Counted from the first letter of the stretch, positions 8,667 to 17,797 are shown. The stretch: DNA of 39,574 nucleotides from an uncultured Anaerolineae bacterium (GCA_937922795.1 CALAJK010000059.1:1-39574), one strand, 5' to 3'. Made by a program: numbers and translations. Notes: generated from the sequence alone by a model not told the origin.

Positions 8667-9815
8667 ATGTCTATCTCCATCCTGTTTGCCTCCAGCTATA
8701 CCGATCTGGGCGGCGGCGAAACCGCCCTGCTCAATCTGGTGGATACGCTCGACCCGGCGCGCTACCGCCCGCACCTGCTGGCGCCCCGCGCCGGACAGCT
8801 CAGCGCCGCCTGGGAAGCCCGCGGCTGGCCGGTTCACGTCCTGCCGTACCGTGGGGCGACGGTGTATTTCGTGCCGGCCGTCTGGGCGCGGCTGCCGGTC
8901 ACGTGCCGCATCGAACGGCTGATCCGCGACCAGGACATCCGCCTGGTTCACAGCGACTATCACACGCTGCCGATGGCGCTGCCGGCGGCGGATCGGTGCG
9001 GCGTCCCAACGCTGTGGACGTGCTGGGGCTGGTGGTTCCGCCCCAAACCCTGGCAGCGCGGTTTCTTCCGCCGCTGCGCCGCCATCCTGGCGCAGTCGCG
9101 GGCTATCCTGGAGGGCTTTTTGGGCGATCCGCCGTTCATGCCGCCCGACCGGATTGAAATCCTGTATCCCGGCGTGGACACCGCGCGTTTCCATCCGGGC
9201 GTGGATGGGAACGCGCTGCGGGCGGAGATCGGCGTAGAGCCAGCCGCCCCGGTCGTCGCGCTCATCGCCCGCTTCCAGGACGTGAAGGGGCACGATGTGT
9301 TCCAGGCGATGGCGCGGCAGATCGCGGCGGCGCTGCCAGAGGCGCGCTTCATCGTGGCCGGCGAGAACACCCAGACCCGCGCCGACGATGTGTACAAGCG
9401 CGGCATCCTGGAAGCAGCCCGAACCGACCCGCTGCTGCGCGACCGGCTGCTCTACCTGGGTTACCGCGCCGATGTCGAGCGCGTCATCGCCGCCGCCGAT
9501 GTGGTGGTGTGCAGCTCGCACTTCGAGAGCTTCGGCATGGTCAATGTCGAGGCGATGGCCTGCGGCCGGCCGGTGGTCAGCACCAACCGCGGCGGCCCAT
9601 CCGAGACGGTCGTCCACGGCGAGACCGGCCTGCTGGTGGCGCCGGGCGACCCGGACGGCTTGGCGGCGGCGGTGCTGGCGCTGCTGCGCGACCCGGCGCG
9701 GCGGGCGCAGATGGGCGCGGCCGGCCGGGCGCGCGTCGAGCGGCTGTTTTCAGCCGAGTCAAGCGGGGCGCGTTTCGCTCAGGTGATCGAGACGGCGCTG
9801 GCAGGCCGCCGCTGA
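8667..9815 (+). CDS. Glycosyltransferase family 4
   Basis: Encodes 382 residues from ATG 8667; the upstream extension of the frame lies inside the inverted repeat and is not used. The N-terminal domain begins SISILFASSYTDLGGGETALLNL, the Gly-rich acceptor-side loop of GT-B enzymes. The C-terminal domain has ALIARFQDVKGHDVF and the donor-binding EX7E-type region ESFGMVNVEAMACGRPVVST, followed by the GGPSETV and GETGLLV motifs usual for GT4. It should transfer a sugar from a nucleotide donor to a lipid or glycan acceptor at the cytoplasmic face. Donor and acceptor cannot be told from sequence. Neighbouring glycosyltransferases suggest surface polysaccharide or glycolipid synthesis. Confidence 0.9.
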   Translation: MSISILFASSYTDLGGGETALLNLVDTLDPARYRPHLLAPRAGQLSAAWEARGWPVHVLPYRGATVYFVPAVWARLPVTCRIERLIRDQDIRLVHSDYHTLPMALPAADRCGVPTLWTCWGWWFRPKPWQRGFFRRCAAILAQSRAILEGFLGDPPFMPPDRIEILYPGVDTARFHPGVDGNALRAEIGVEPAAPVVALIARFQDVKGHDVFQAMARQIAAALPEARFIVAGENTQTRADDVYKRGILEAARTDPLLRDRLLYLGYRADVERVIAAADVVVCSSHFESFGMVNVEAMACGRPVVSTNRGGPSETVVHGETGLLVAPGDPDGLAAAVLALLRDPARRAQMGAAGRARVERLFSAESSGARFAQVIETALAGRR

Positions 9816-9889
9816 AGGCGCAACTTTGCCCACGCTGGCGCGTAAATAGGGTTATCAGGCAGTGACAGCCGCCGGAAACTGAGGCCGCG

Positions 9890-10516
9890 ATGAGCCATTA
9901 TTCCCCCCTGCGTGATCCCCGCATCTACCGCGATTTGCTGTATCTGATCGTCCAGTTCATCCTGGGGACGCTGTATTTTTCCATCCTGGTCGCCGGTTAC
10001 TCGTTGGGGCTGTCGCTGCTCATCCTGATCATCGGCCTGCCCATCCTGCGCCTGACGAACCGGGCGGCGGCGATCCTGGCGACGCTCGACCGGCGCATGA
10101 ACGCCGCCTGGTTCAGCCCGGATGGCCTGGCCGAGCTAGAAACGTTTGACCTTCAGGCGGCCTGGCAGGCCAGCCGGCGGGGCGGGCTGGCCGGGGCGGG
10201 CTATTTGCTGGGGCGCTTCACGCTGGGCATCACCGCCATCAACGTCGTCGGGCTGCTGCTGCCGTTTCTGCTGATCGAAATATTGTTGAACCTGGCCGGC
10301 GTCCGTACTGGTATGCTCACCGCCAACTTGCAGCGGGCGCTGGCGCTGGCGCTAGCCGGCGTCGAGGGCGCGCCAGCAGCCGACTTTGACGAGGTCGAGA
10401 AGCCCAAACGCAAGCGCGGCGAACTGCTCGACCTGGAGATGGAGATGGATGACGAAGACGGGGAGGGCTACATCCTGACGGATGACGGCGAGATCGCCAA
10501 AGTCAAGCGCCGCTGA
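9890..10516 (+). CDS. Membrane protein with Sensor-like domain
   Basis: Encodes 208 residues. The N-terminal YRDLLYLIVQFILGTLYFSIL followed by a second hydrophobic pair (about 25-60) and two more segments (about 105-145) matches the layout of the putative Sensor domain (PF13796-like), normally found at the N-terminus of actinobacterial and chloroflexal histidine kinases. Here no kinase follows. Instead there is a charged tail with a Lys/Arg block (KPKRKRG) and an acidic block (LEMEMDDEDGEGY). It lies between two GT4 genes in the same direction, 74 and 25 bp apart. Function unknown; it may be a stand-alone sensor or a partner of a membrane enzyme. Confidence 0.6.
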   Translation: MSHYSPLRDPRIYRDLLYLIVQFILGTLYFSILVAGYSLGLSLLILIIGLPILRLTNRAAAILATLDRRMNAAWFSPDGLAELETFDLQAAWQASRRGGLAGAGYLLGRFTLGITAINVVGLLLPFLLIEILLNLAGVRTGMLTANLQRALALALAGVEGAPAADFDEVEKPKRKRGELLDLEMEMDDEDGEGYILTDDGEIAKVKRR

Positions 10517-10541
10517 AGGCGCGCCGCCGCTGAGACGCATC

Positions 10542-11741
10542 ATGCGCCGAATCCTGTTCATCTCCCGCTGTCCGCCGTACCCGCTGCACCTAGGCGATCG
10601 GCTGATCCTGTTCCACCTGGCGCGAGAACTGGCCGGGCGCGGCCATGCGCTCGATCTGCTGGCGTTCGCCGACCGGGCTGACGACGCCGACATTGACTGG
10701 GAAGGGACGCCCGCGCGCCCCTTCTTTCGGGCATTTCAGATCATCGCTGCGCCGTGCCGGCGCGCGTCCAGCCTGCTGCGGCGGGCGCTGCTGCCCGGCG
10801 CGCGCTGGCCCCGGTCGGCGGCGGAAGCCTGGTCGCCGGCCATGTGGCGGGTGGTCGAGGCGCAGGTGCGTGGACAGGCCTATGACGCTATACACCTGTT
10901 CGGCGGCGTGCAGGTGTACGAATATTGGCGGGCGTTGGGCGGCCGTCCGGCACTCATCACGCCCTACGAGTCGTACAGTTTGTATCTGCGCCGCGCGCTG
11001 GCCGCCGCCCGCGGGGCGGCCCGCCTGGCCGCCGGGCTGCGCTGGCTGTTCGCCCGGCATTACGAGTCGTGGATGTTCAGCCCCTACCGCCGGGTAGTAG
11101 TCGTTTCGGAGCGCGACCGGGATGAGCTGCGGCGGCTGAACCCGGCGCTGCCGCTGGCCGTCATCCCCAACGGCGTAGACCTGGCCGCCTTCAGCGGCGG
11201 GCAGGGGCAGGAGCCGCGCCAGCCGGCGCTGCTGTTCGTGGGCAACTATGAGTATCCGCCGAATGTAGATGCCGCCCGCCGCCTGGCCGCCGACATCCTG
11301 CCGGCGGTGCGGGCGCGCGTGCCGCAGGCGCAGTTGTGGCTGGTGGGCCACGCGCCGCCGCCGGAGCTGCAGGCGCTGGCCGGCGACGCGATCCTGGTGA
11401 CCGGGCGTGTGCCGGATGTGCGCCCTTACCTGGCGCGCGCCGGCGTTTTCGTCAGCCCGCTGCGGTTGGGGGCGGGCATCAAAAACAAGGTGCTGGAGGC
11501 GCTGGCGATGGGCTGCCCGGTGGTGGCGACGCCCATCAGCGCTGACGGCATCGCCCTGACGCCCGAACACGATGCGCTCATCGCCGACGGCCCGGCGCTG
11601 GCGGAGGCGGCAGCCCGCGTGCTGGCCGACCCGGCGCTGGCGCGGCGGCTGGCCGCCAACGGGCGCGCGCTGATCGAGCGACGCTACACCTGGACGCACG
11701 TGGCCGACCAGTATGAGGAACTGTATGCACAACTGGGCTGA
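10542..11741 (+). CDS. Glycosyltransferase family 4
   Basis: Encodes 399 residues from ATG 10542. The longer frame (10482) overlaps the previous gene and lacks similarity. It opens MRRILFISRCPPYPLHLGDRLI, typical of GT4/Wza-like sugar transferases that act late in polysaccharide synthesis. The donor domain has LLFVGNYEYPPNVDAARRLA, LWLVGHAPPPEL, VTGRVPDVRPYLARAGVFVSPLRLGAG and IKNKVLEALAMGCPVVAT, the conserved C-terminal series of this subfamily. The 3' end overlaps the next gene by 17 bp, so both are co-translated. Sugar specificity unknown. Confidence 0.9.
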   Translation: MRRILFISRCPPYPLHLGDRLILFHLARELAGRGHALDLLAFADRADDADIDWEGTPARPFFRAFQIIAAPCRRASSLLRRALLPGARWPRSAAEAWSPAMWRVVEAQVRGQAYDAIHLFGGVQVYEYWRALGGRPALITPYESYSLYLRRALAAARGAARLAAGLRWLFARHYESWMFSPYRRVVVVSERDRDELRRLNPALPLAVIPNGVDLAAFSGGQGQEPRQPALLFVGNYEYPPNVDAARRLAADILPAVRARVPQAQLWLVGHAPPPELQALAGDAILVTGRVPDVRPYLARAGVFVSPLRLGAGIKNKVLEALAMGCPVVATPISADGIALTPEHDALIADGPALAEAAARVLADPALARRLAANGRALIERRYTWTHVADQYEELYAQLG

Positions 11742-12528
11742 ACCCTTTCACTGCTTGACGTTCGCCGAACGCGAAATCCCCAATGCCGTCATCGAACGCA
11801 TCCTCCAGCAGGGCTGGCCGCGCTTCATGCTGTTCGATCCGGTGGCCGCCCTGCACTGGACGCGGCTGTATGTGTACTTCCCTCAGTTCCAGTTCGGCCT
11901 GTACGACGCGGACGACCGGCTGGCCGTGCTGGGCAATGGCATCCCGTTCGCCTGGGATGGCCAGGTATCCAGTTTGTCGGCTCAGGGGTGGGACTGGTTG
12001 ATTCAGCGGGGCGTGGCCGATTACCAAGATGGCCGTGCCCCGACCGCGCTGGCGGCGCTAGCCATCACTGTCTCCCCGGACTACGCCGGCCAGGGAGCCA
12101 GCCGCAGCGGCGTGGCGGCGCTGCGTATGCTGGCCGCCCGCGAAGGGCTGACGGCGCTGGTAGCCCCCCTGCGTCCGAACTTCAAGGCGCGCTATCCGCT
12201 CATCCCGATGGAACGCTATATCACCTGGACGACCGCCGACGGCGAGCCGTTAGATCCCTGGCTGCGCCTGCACTGCCGGGCTGGTGGCCGCATCGTGGGC
12301 GTGTGCCCGGAGTCTATGACCATACCGGGCAGCGTCGCCCAGTGGGAAGAGTGGACAGAGATGCGCTTTCCGGAGACTGGCGCTTATGTGGTGCCGGGCG
12401 CGCTCAACCCGGTGGCGATAGATGTCGAGCGCGACCTGGGCGTATATGTTGAGCCGGGCGTATGGGCGCACCACACCGTGGCCGCTGAGTTTGAAGCGCC
12501 GCTGCTGACAGCCGAGGCGCCGGGCTGA
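11725..12528 (+). CDS. GNAT-fold acetyltransferase-like protein
   Basis: Encodes 267 residues from ATG 11725, chosen because GAGGA lies 5 nt upstream; the ATG at 11713 has no such site. The central segment ALAITVSPDYAGQGASRSGVAALRMLA contains the V-x-P-x-Y-x-G-x-G-x-S core of GNAT motif A, where acetyl-CoA binds. The later segment ESMTIPGSVAQWEEWTEMRFPETGAYVVPGAL is conserved among a group of bacterial proteins of this architecture whose substrates are not known. It overlaps the preceding glycosyltransferase by 17 bp, suggesting a co-produced modification step, perhaps on a sugar or lipid; this is inference. Confidence 0.65.
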   Translation: MHNWAEPFHCLTFAEREIPNAVIERILQQGWPRFMLFDPVAALHWTRLYVYFPQFQFGLYDADDRLAVLGNGIPFAWDGQVSSLSAQGWDWLIQRGVADYQDGRAPTALAALAITVSPDYAGQGASRSGVAALRMLAAREGLTALVAPLRPNFKARYPLIPMERYITWTTADGEPLDPWLRLHCRAGGRIVGVCPESMTIPGSVAQWEEWTEMRFPETGAYVVPGALNPVAIDVERDLGVYVEPGVWAHHTVAAEFEAPLLTAEAPG

Positions 12529-12596
12529 AGTGCGCTCTCCACCGGAATAGGGTAAAACAGAGGCGCGTGCGCCGTTTAGGCGTAGAAAGGACGCGC

Positions 12597-13205
12597 ATGG
12601 CCGAACAGAATTACACCATTGACCGCGATCTGCGCGAGGCGGAGGCGATGGCCGAGGCGCTCGTGCCCTATGTCTACGACGATGAACTGTACACCAAGCT
12701 CGGCGGCCAGATGCCGAGCCTGACGCTGGGGGCGCTACTGCTGCGGCTGCGCCGCCTGGCCGAGCTGAGCCCGCAGATGACCGACGCGCAGCGGGAGCGC
12801 TGGCGGAAAATCCGCGAACGGCACGACTCGGTGCGGGCTGAATGGTCACAGCACTACGCCGCCAAGCTGGCGCGGGAAGCCGAGTCGCGCTTGAAGAACC
12901 TGGACGCTTACTTCGAGGAGTTCGAAGACAGCCCGCGCTCGGCGGCCAACGCTTACCTGCCAGAGGCGCTGCGCCGCACCATCATTCAGGAGATCCTGGC
13001 CGTCCTGCCCGCCGACGCAGCGCGCGAGGCCGGCCTGGAAGCCCGCGTGCGCAAGGCGGACGGCCGCCTGCGCCGCTATGTCGAGCCGGCCCCGTTTCTG
13101 TGGTCGCCCGTGTTAGCGCCGGTGTATCCCCCGGAAACCTTCTGGTGGCTGTACCACCGCCCGCCGCAGGGCGAACCCAAGCCGGAAGCGGATGACGAAG
13201 CCTGA
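12597..13205 (+). CDS. Unrecognised soluble protein, helix-rich
   Basis: Encodes 202 residues from ATG 12597, preceded by AAAGGA at 7 nt. I do not recognise the family. It has no signal peptide or membrane segment. The first 130 residues are charged and predicted mostly helical, with many Arg, Glu and Ala, including RLRRLAELSPQMTDAQRERW and a repeated EAEAMAEA type pattern. The C-terminal part (FLWSPVLAPVYPPETFWWLYHR) is aromatic and Pro-rich. Only 3 bp separate its stop from the next start, so it is probably cotranscribed with the GT-C gene. A short perfect GGCGC-GT-GCGCC palindrome lies upstream at 12562-12573. Confidence 0.6.
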   Translation: MAEQNYTIDRDLREAEAMAEALVPYVYDDELYTKLGGQMPSLTLGALLLRLRRLAELSPQMTDAQRERWRKIRERHDSVRAEWSQHYAAKLAREAESRLKNLDAYFEEFEDSPRSAANAYLPEALRRTIIQEILAVLPADAAREAGLEARVRKADGRLRRYVEPAPFLWSPVLAPVYPPETFWWLYHRPPQGEPKPEADDEA

Positions 13206-13208
13206 TTC

Positions 13209-15074
13209 ATGGCGGCTTCCCCTACCGGCAGATATTGGACGCTAGCCGCCGCCCTGATCCTGCTGGCCGCCTTCGGCTACGTTGCCGGCGGCCTGCTCGC
13301 CGACTCCTTGTGGGATGACGAGGCGTGGAGCGCGTGGGCGGTGCGTTCGCCCTACCTGGCGGACACGCTGGCGCGGGTGCGGGCGGATGTGCACCCGCCG
13401 CTGTACTTCCTGCTGCTGGACGGCTGGACGCTGGTCGCCGGCGACTCGCCGCTGGCGCTGCGGCTCCCTTCGGCATGGTTTGCGCTGACCGGGCTGGCCG
13501 CCGCTGGCGCTGCCGGCGCGCGGCTGTTCGACCGGCGCGCCGGCCTGGCCGCCATGCTGCTGCTGGGCGCTTCCGGCTTCTTCGTCTACTATGCCCGCGA
13601 AGCCCGCATGTACAGCCTGCTGCTGGCGCTGGCGACGCTGGCCGCCGGGGCGTACCTGCGCTGGCGGGCGCGCCCGAACTGGCGGCGGGCGCTGGCCTAC
13701 GGCGGGCTGCTGGCCGGCCTGTTCTACACTCACTATGCTGGCCTGCTGGTCGCGCTGGCATTGGCGCTGCATCACAGCCTAACCCGGCGCTGGCGGCGGG
13801 CGCGCCCGGCTGGGCGCGGCGCGCCTATCCCGTATCTGCTGGCGGCGGCGCTGGCGCTGCCGTGGCTGCCGGCGGCGCTTGAGCAGCTACGCGCCAACCC
13901 CGGCGGGCCGTTGGCCGCGCCGGTGGCGACCGACTGGGGGACGCTGGCGGCGCTGGCGCTGGTGACGACGGGCGGGTGGGGCGGCCTGCTGCTGCTGCCG
14001 TTCGCGCTGGGCAGCGGCCTGCCGCGGCTGCGCTGGGACTGGCCGGCGGCGCTGCTGCTGGGGCTGTGGCTGCTGCTGCCAGCGGCGCTGCTGCTGGCGA
14101 CCAATGCCTGGCTGAGACCGGCGTTTCAGGTGCGCTACGTCCTAGCCAGCCTGCCGGCCGGGGCGCTGCTGGCCGCCTGTGGGCTGCGCTGGCTGGACTT
14201 CGCGCCGCTGCGCTGGTTGGGGCTGGCCGTCCCGCCCGCGCTGGGGACGGCGGCGGCAGCGGCGCTGCTGGCGGCGCTGGTCATCCTCAACGTGCAGGCT
14301 TACGCGGGCATCTGGCCGGGCAAACCGCCCTGGGACGAGGCGATCCAGGCGGTGATCGCCGCCCGCGAGCCGCTGGAGCCGGCCATCACCGACCTGGCAC
14401 CGTACAGCCCGGCCGCCTACTACGACCGCCAGCGCGGCCTGCGCCGCGGCATCGCCCTGGATTTGTCGTGGCGGTTGCACACCGCCGCCGAAGCCCGCGC
14501 CCGCGTCCATCTGCTGGACGGCGCGCCGTCGGTCTGGGCTATCCTGCCGGTGAACACCGCCAAGACCTGGCATATCGCCGCCGAACTCGACCGGACGCGC
14601 GCCCCTGGCTACCGGGCGGCGCTGGCCAACCTGATCTTCTACCGTTTTGACTGCGGCCGGCCGGGCGATCTGCGCTTTCGCTTCGGCGATCACCTGCGCT
14701 TTGCGGGCGGGCCGGGCGCGGCGGAGCAGTTGACAACGCGCCCCGGCGAGACCGTATGCGTCCATCTGCGGCTGGAAGCGCTGGCTGCGCTCGACGGCCG
14801 CTACTCCGCCGGCCTGCATCTGGTTGATCTGACCGGCGCGCACATGATCGCCCAGTGGGATGGCGGGCTGGGAGCGGCGGACGCCGGCGCTGTGCTGACG
14901 CCGGCGCCGTGCCTGGGTATTCCGCTGGACGCCCCGCCGGGGTATTATCATCTAGAGTGGGTGGTGTATGACTGGCGGACGGTCGAGCGACTGCCGGTCA
15001 TCGAAGACGGGACAGGCGCTGATCTGGTTTGGGGCGACGTGTTGGTGCTGGCGGCGGTGGACGTCGCCGGCTGA
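13209..15074 (+). CDS. GT-C membrane glycosyltransferase (GT39/ArnT-like)
   Basis: Encodes 621 residues, starting 3 bp after the previous stop. About ten to eleven membrane helices fill residues 10-370. The first periplasmic loop carries WDDEAWSAW, the acidic motif that serves as catalytic base or metal ligand in GT-C enzymes, and the next has DVHPPLYFLLLDGWT, characteristic of the PMT/ArnT group. These enzymes move a sugar from a polyprenyl-phosphate carrier to a protein or lipid outside the membrane. The C-terminal about 230 residues form a soluble beta-rich extracytoplasmic domain. It fits the neighbouring GT4 genes as the membrane-side step of glycan assembly. Acceptor unknown. Confidence 0.88.
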   Translation: MAASPTGRYWTLAAALILLAAFGYVAGGLLADSLWDDEAWSAWAVRSPYLADTLARVRADVHPPLYFLLLDGWTLVAGDSPLALRLPSAWFALTGLAAAGAAGARLFDRRAGLAAMLLLGASGFFVYYAREARMYSLLLALATLAAGAYLRWRARPNWRRALAYGGLLAGLFYTHYAGLLVALALALHHSLTRRWRRARPAGRGAPIPYLLAAALALPWLPAALEQLRANPGGPLAAPVATDWGTLAALALVTTGGWGGLLLLPFALGSGLPRLRWDWPAALLLGLWLLLPAALLLATNAWLRPAFQVRYVLASLPAGALLAACGLRWLDFAPLRWLGLAVPPALGTAAAAALLAALVILNVQAYAGIWPGKPPWDEAIQAVIAAREPLEPAITDLAPYSPAAYYDRQRGLRRGIALDLSWRLHTAAEARARVHLLDGAPSVWAILPVNTAKTWHIAAELDRTRAPGYRAALANLIFYRFDCGRPGDLRFRFGDHLRFAGGPGAAEQLTTRPGETVCVHLRLEALAALDGRYSAGLHLVDLTGAHMIAQWDGGLGAADAGAVLTPAPCLGIPLDAPPGYYHLEWVVYDWRTVERLPVIEDGTGADLVWGDVLVLAAVDVAG

Positions 15075-15111
15075 TCCCCGGCTGAGGCGGGAGAGGACGC
15101 AGTTTTCTTTG

Positions 15112-16131
15112 GTGCCTAATGTCGTGACGTGCGATGTGTTGATTGTCGGTGCGGGATTATCCGGCTTGATGGCCGCCGCGGCGCTGCGAGGGCGCGGGCT
15201 GCGGCTGGTGATTGTGGACAAGGGGAACAGCGTCGGCGGGCGTATGGCCACCCGCCGTATCGGGCCAGGGCAGGCTGACCACGGCGCGCAGTTCTTCACC
15301 GTGCGGACGCCGGAGTTCCAGGCGCTGGTGAACGACTGGCTGGCTGATGATTGGATTTACACTTGGAGCAGCGGTTTCAGCAGCGGCTCGCTGGCGGCTG
15401 ATCCGCCCGATGGCCACCCGCGCTACGCCGCCCGCGGCGGCATGAATGCCCTGACTAAACGCCTGGCGCAGAAGATCCAGCCGGATGCCGACATCCGCCT
15501 CAAGGTCAAACTGATCTCGCTCACGCCGGCCGTCGGCACGTGGCAGGCGATGGACTCCGACTGCCAAATGTATGTCGCCAAAGCGCTGGTGCTGACGCCG
15601 CCTGTGCCGCAGTCGCTGGCGCTGCTGGGCGCATCGCTGGAAAAACTGGCCGAGAGCGACCGCGAGGCGCTCCAAGCCATCAGCTATGCACCGTGCGTGG
15701 CTGGGTTGTTCTGGGTCAACGGCGAGGTCGACCTGCCCGAACCCGGCGCGCTGCAGCGGCCCGACGCGCCCATAAGCTGGATCGCCGACAACCGGCGCAA
15801 GGGCATCTCGCCGGATGCGGCCATCATCACCGTCCACGCCGGCCCCGATTACAGCCGCGAGCTGTGGGAGCAGCCGGACGATCAGGCGCTGGCCGCGCTT
15901 CGGGCGGAGCTGACGGCGCGCTTGAAACCCGGATCTGCCATCGTCGAGGCGCAGCTCAAGCGCTGGCGCTACGCTCTGCCCACCAGCACCTACCCGGCGC
16001 GCTATCTGCTGCCGGCGGGCGTGCCGCCGCTGGTCTTCGCCGGCGATGCGTTCGGCGGCCCGCGGGTGGAAGGCGCGGTCTTGTCCGGCATCGAAGCCGG
16101 CCACGCCCTGCTGGCGCGGCTGGCCGTCTAA
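15112..16131 (+). CDS. Renalase-like FAD-dependent oxidoreductase
   Basis: Encodes 339 residues if begun at GTG 15112. The start is uncertain: GGGAGAGGA lies about 14 nt upstream, and another GTG at 15124 would lose only four residues. A Rossmann dinucleotide motif is at the N-terminus (DVLIVGAGLSGLMAAAALRGRG), followed by the GGRMATRR motif and ADHGAQFFTVR seen in renalase and bacterial amine-oxidase-like flavoproteins. The C-terminal PLVFAGDAFGGPRVEGAVLSGIEAGHAL is the second FAD-binding motif. Renalases oxidise alpha-NAD(P)H isomers; whether this one does is unknown. It follows the GT-C gene by 37 bp in the same direction. Confidence 0.85.
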   Translation: MPNVVTCDVLIVGAGLSGLMAAAALRGRGLRLVIVDKGNSVGGRMATRRIGPGQADHGAQFFTVRTPEFQALVNDWLADDWIYTWSSGFSSGSLAADPPDGHPRYAARGGMNALTKRLAQKIQPDADIRLKVKLISLTPAVGTWQAMDSDCQMYVAKALVLTPPVPQSLALLGASLEKLAESDREALQAISYAPCVAGLFWVNGEVDLPEPGALQRPDAPISWIADNRRKGISPDAAIITVHAGPDYSRELWEQPDDQALAALRAELTARLKPGSAIVEAQLKRWRYALPTSTYPARYLLPAGVPPLVFAGDAFGGPRVEGAVLSGIEAGHALLARLAV

Positions 16132-16144
16132 ACTGCGCTGGAGC

Positions 16145-16160
16145 GCCCGCCGCTGCGGGC
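16145..16160. repeat. Short GC hairpin before a lipoprotein gene
   Basis: GCCCGC (16145-16150) and GCGGGC (16155-16160) form a tight 6-bp stem with a CGCT loop, just upstream of the Shine-Dalgarno sequence at 16164-16172. It may affect translation or be chance in this GC-rich DNA. Confidence 0.35.
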
Positions 16161-16178
16161 AGGTTGAGGAGACCGCAG

Positions 16179-16757
16179 ATGGGCAGAAGCAGACCATTCC
16201 TGATGATCATCGCCGGCCTGCTGCTGGCCGCCTGCGCCGCTGCGCCTGCGCCTGCTGCCACCCCCACGCCGCTGGGAAGAGTCTATACCGCCCCTGACGG
16301 TCAATTGAGTTTCCAGTATCCGTCTGGTTGGGTGGTGGCGGGCGAGCCGACTCAGCTTCAACTGGCCAACAGCCCGCAAGCGCTGACCGCAACTCAGCCG
16401 CGGCCGGGGCAGTTTCAAGCGCGCATCACCGCCGGGCCGATCGCGGCGCGTCCAGGCCTCAGCGCCGACGCGACGCCGCGCCAGGTAGTCGAGTCGTTCG
16501 TGACCGCCATCCGCCAAGGGCTGGATGCGCCCACGTTCGGCGAGCCGACTGAGCTGGCGATCGGCGCGCGAGCGGCGAGCCGGGTCGAGGCGACCAGCGC
16601 CGACGGCCAGGCGGTGCTGCTGGCGGTAGACCTGGGCGATGGGATTTACGCCATCGTCAGCGGCGTGGCCGCGCCCGGCGAGCTGGCGGCCTTTGAACCG
16701 GCGCTGCGGTCGGTGATTGAAACGCTGGTTTATGCCCTGCCACAGGCGGCAGGTTGA
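16179..16757 (+). CDS. Lipoprotein with PsbP-like beta domain
   Basis: Encodes 192 residues. ATG 16179 is chosen because TTGAGGAG ends 7 nt upstream and translation starts a lipoprotein signal with lipobox LLLAAC. The frame stays open far upstream (from 15540), but that part is a shadow of the FAD gene. After an Ala/Pro linker comes a domain with YTAPDGQLSFQYPSGWVVAGEPTQLQL, the beginning typical of PsbP/DUF1795-like folds that are common in exported bacterial proteins. No catalytic residues are evident. Probably anchored in the outer leaflet of the cytoplasmic membrane; role unknown. Confidence 0.72.
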   Translation: MGRSRPFLMIIAGLLLAACAAAPAPAATPTPLGRVYTAPDGQLSFQYPSGWVVAGEPTQLQLANSPQALTATQPRPGQFQARITAGPIAARPGLSADATPRQVVESFVTAIRQGLDAPTFGEPTELAIGARAASRVEATSADGQAVLLAVDLGDGIYAIVSGVAAPGELAAFEPALRSVIETLVYALPQAAG

Positions 16758-16784
16758 CCGCATGTAGAAGACTGGAGCCTAAAA

Positions 16785-17723
16785 ATGAGCGTCGCCTGTT
16801 TTGGAGAACTGCTAATTGATTTCGTCGCCCAGCAGCACGGCGTCACTGTGGGTGAAGCCTTCAGCTTCCAGAAAGCGCCGGGCGGCGCGCCAGCCAACGT
16901 GGCGGTGGCGGTGGCGCGGCTGGGACATGCCAGCGCCTTTCTGGGGCAGGTGGGCGATGATCCCTTCGGTCGCCACCTGGCGGCAGTGCTGGAAGCGGAA
17001 GGCGTGGATGTGACCGGCCTACGCTTCTCAACCCAAGCGCGCACCATGCTGGCTTTCGTCTCGCTGACGGCCGAGGGCGAGCGCAGCTTCGTCTTCTTCC
17101 GCCATCCCAGCGCCGACATGCTCATGCGCCCGGAAGACGTCGCCACAGAGGTGATCGCCCGGCATGATGTGTTCCACTTCGGCTCGATCACGCTGATTGA
17201 CGAGCCGGCGCGGTCGGCCACGCTGCACGCGGTGAAGACCGCGCTGGAGGCGGGGCGGCGCGTGTCCTACGACCCGAACCTGCGCCTGTCGCTGTGGCCC
17301 AGCGCGGAGGCCGCCCGCGCTGGGATGCTGTCTGGTCTGGACTACGCCCACATCGTCAAAGTCAGCGAGGATGAGCTGGAGTTTCTCACTGGATCCCGCG
17401 ATGCATACCGACTGTGGCGCGACCGCACGCAGGTGATCGCCGTCACCTACGGCCACAAGGGCGCCAGCCTCTACACCCGTTCCAGCCGGCACGACGCCCC
17501 TGGCTTCAGCGTGCGCTCGGTGGATACTACCGGCGCCGGCGATGGCTTCGTCGCCGGGCTGCTGGTCGGCATCCAGGAGCATGGCGACGACTACCCGGCG
17601 CACTTGGCCGAGATCGGGCGTTTCGCCAACGCCGTCGGCGCGCTCACGGTCACCCAGTATGGGGCCATCCCGGCCTTGCCCAACCGCGCCGTCGTCGATC
17701 AGTTTTTACGCGGCAGTGGATAG
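16785..17723 (+). CDS. PfkB-family sugar kinase (fructokinase-like)
   Basis: Encodes 312 residues, the usual size. The N-terminal FGELLIDF and GGAPANVAVAVARLG (PfkB signature 1) are the sugar-binding side. The C-terminal DTTGAGDGFVAGLL is signature 2, with catalytic base D253. The enzyme phosphorylates a sugar with ATP; closest resemblance is to fructokinases and 2-keto-3-deoxygluconate kinases, which motifs alone do not separate. Translation probably starts at ATG 16785 behind TGGAGCC. No sugar transporter or hydrolase is adjacent, so the substrate cannot be inferred from context. Confidence 0.9.
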   Translation: MSVACFGELLIDFVAQQHGVTVGEAFSFQKAPGGAPANVAVAVARLGHASAFLGQVGDDPFGRHLAAVLEAEGVDVTGLRFSTQARTMLAFVSLTAEGERSFVFFRHPSADMLMRPEDVATEVIARHDVFHFGSITLIDEPARSATLHAVKTALEAGRRVSYDPNLRLSLWPSAEAARAGMLSGLDYAHIVKVSEDELEFLTGSRDAYRLWRDRTQVIAVTYGHKGASLYTRSSRHDAPGFSVRSVDTTGAGDGFVAGLLVGIQEHGDDYPAHLAEIGRFANAVGALTVTQYGAIPALPNRAVVDQFLRGSG

Positions 17724-17771
17724 CACAAATTTGTTGCCAAAATTTTACGTTCTCTCAAGTCACCCTTAATT

Positions 17772-17797
17772 TATACTGAAAGGAGCGTGATCGATCA
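17772..17797 (+). promoter_or_regulatory. Possible -10 and palindrome upstream of cpaF
   Basis: TATACT (17772-17777) is a good -10 but has no matching -35. The 10-bp palindrome TGATCGATCA (17788-17797) follows at the expected start site and could be an operator. The stretch 17724-17780 is unusually AT-rich for this DNA and includes the palindromes ACAAATTTGT (17725-17734) and AAAATTTT (17739-17746). Confidence 0.4.

Noticed and set aside
15540-16178. Long upstream extension of the 16179 lipoprotein
   Set aside because: It overlaps the FAD enzyme in another frame; the lipoprotein signal and Shine-Dalgarno fix the start at 16179.
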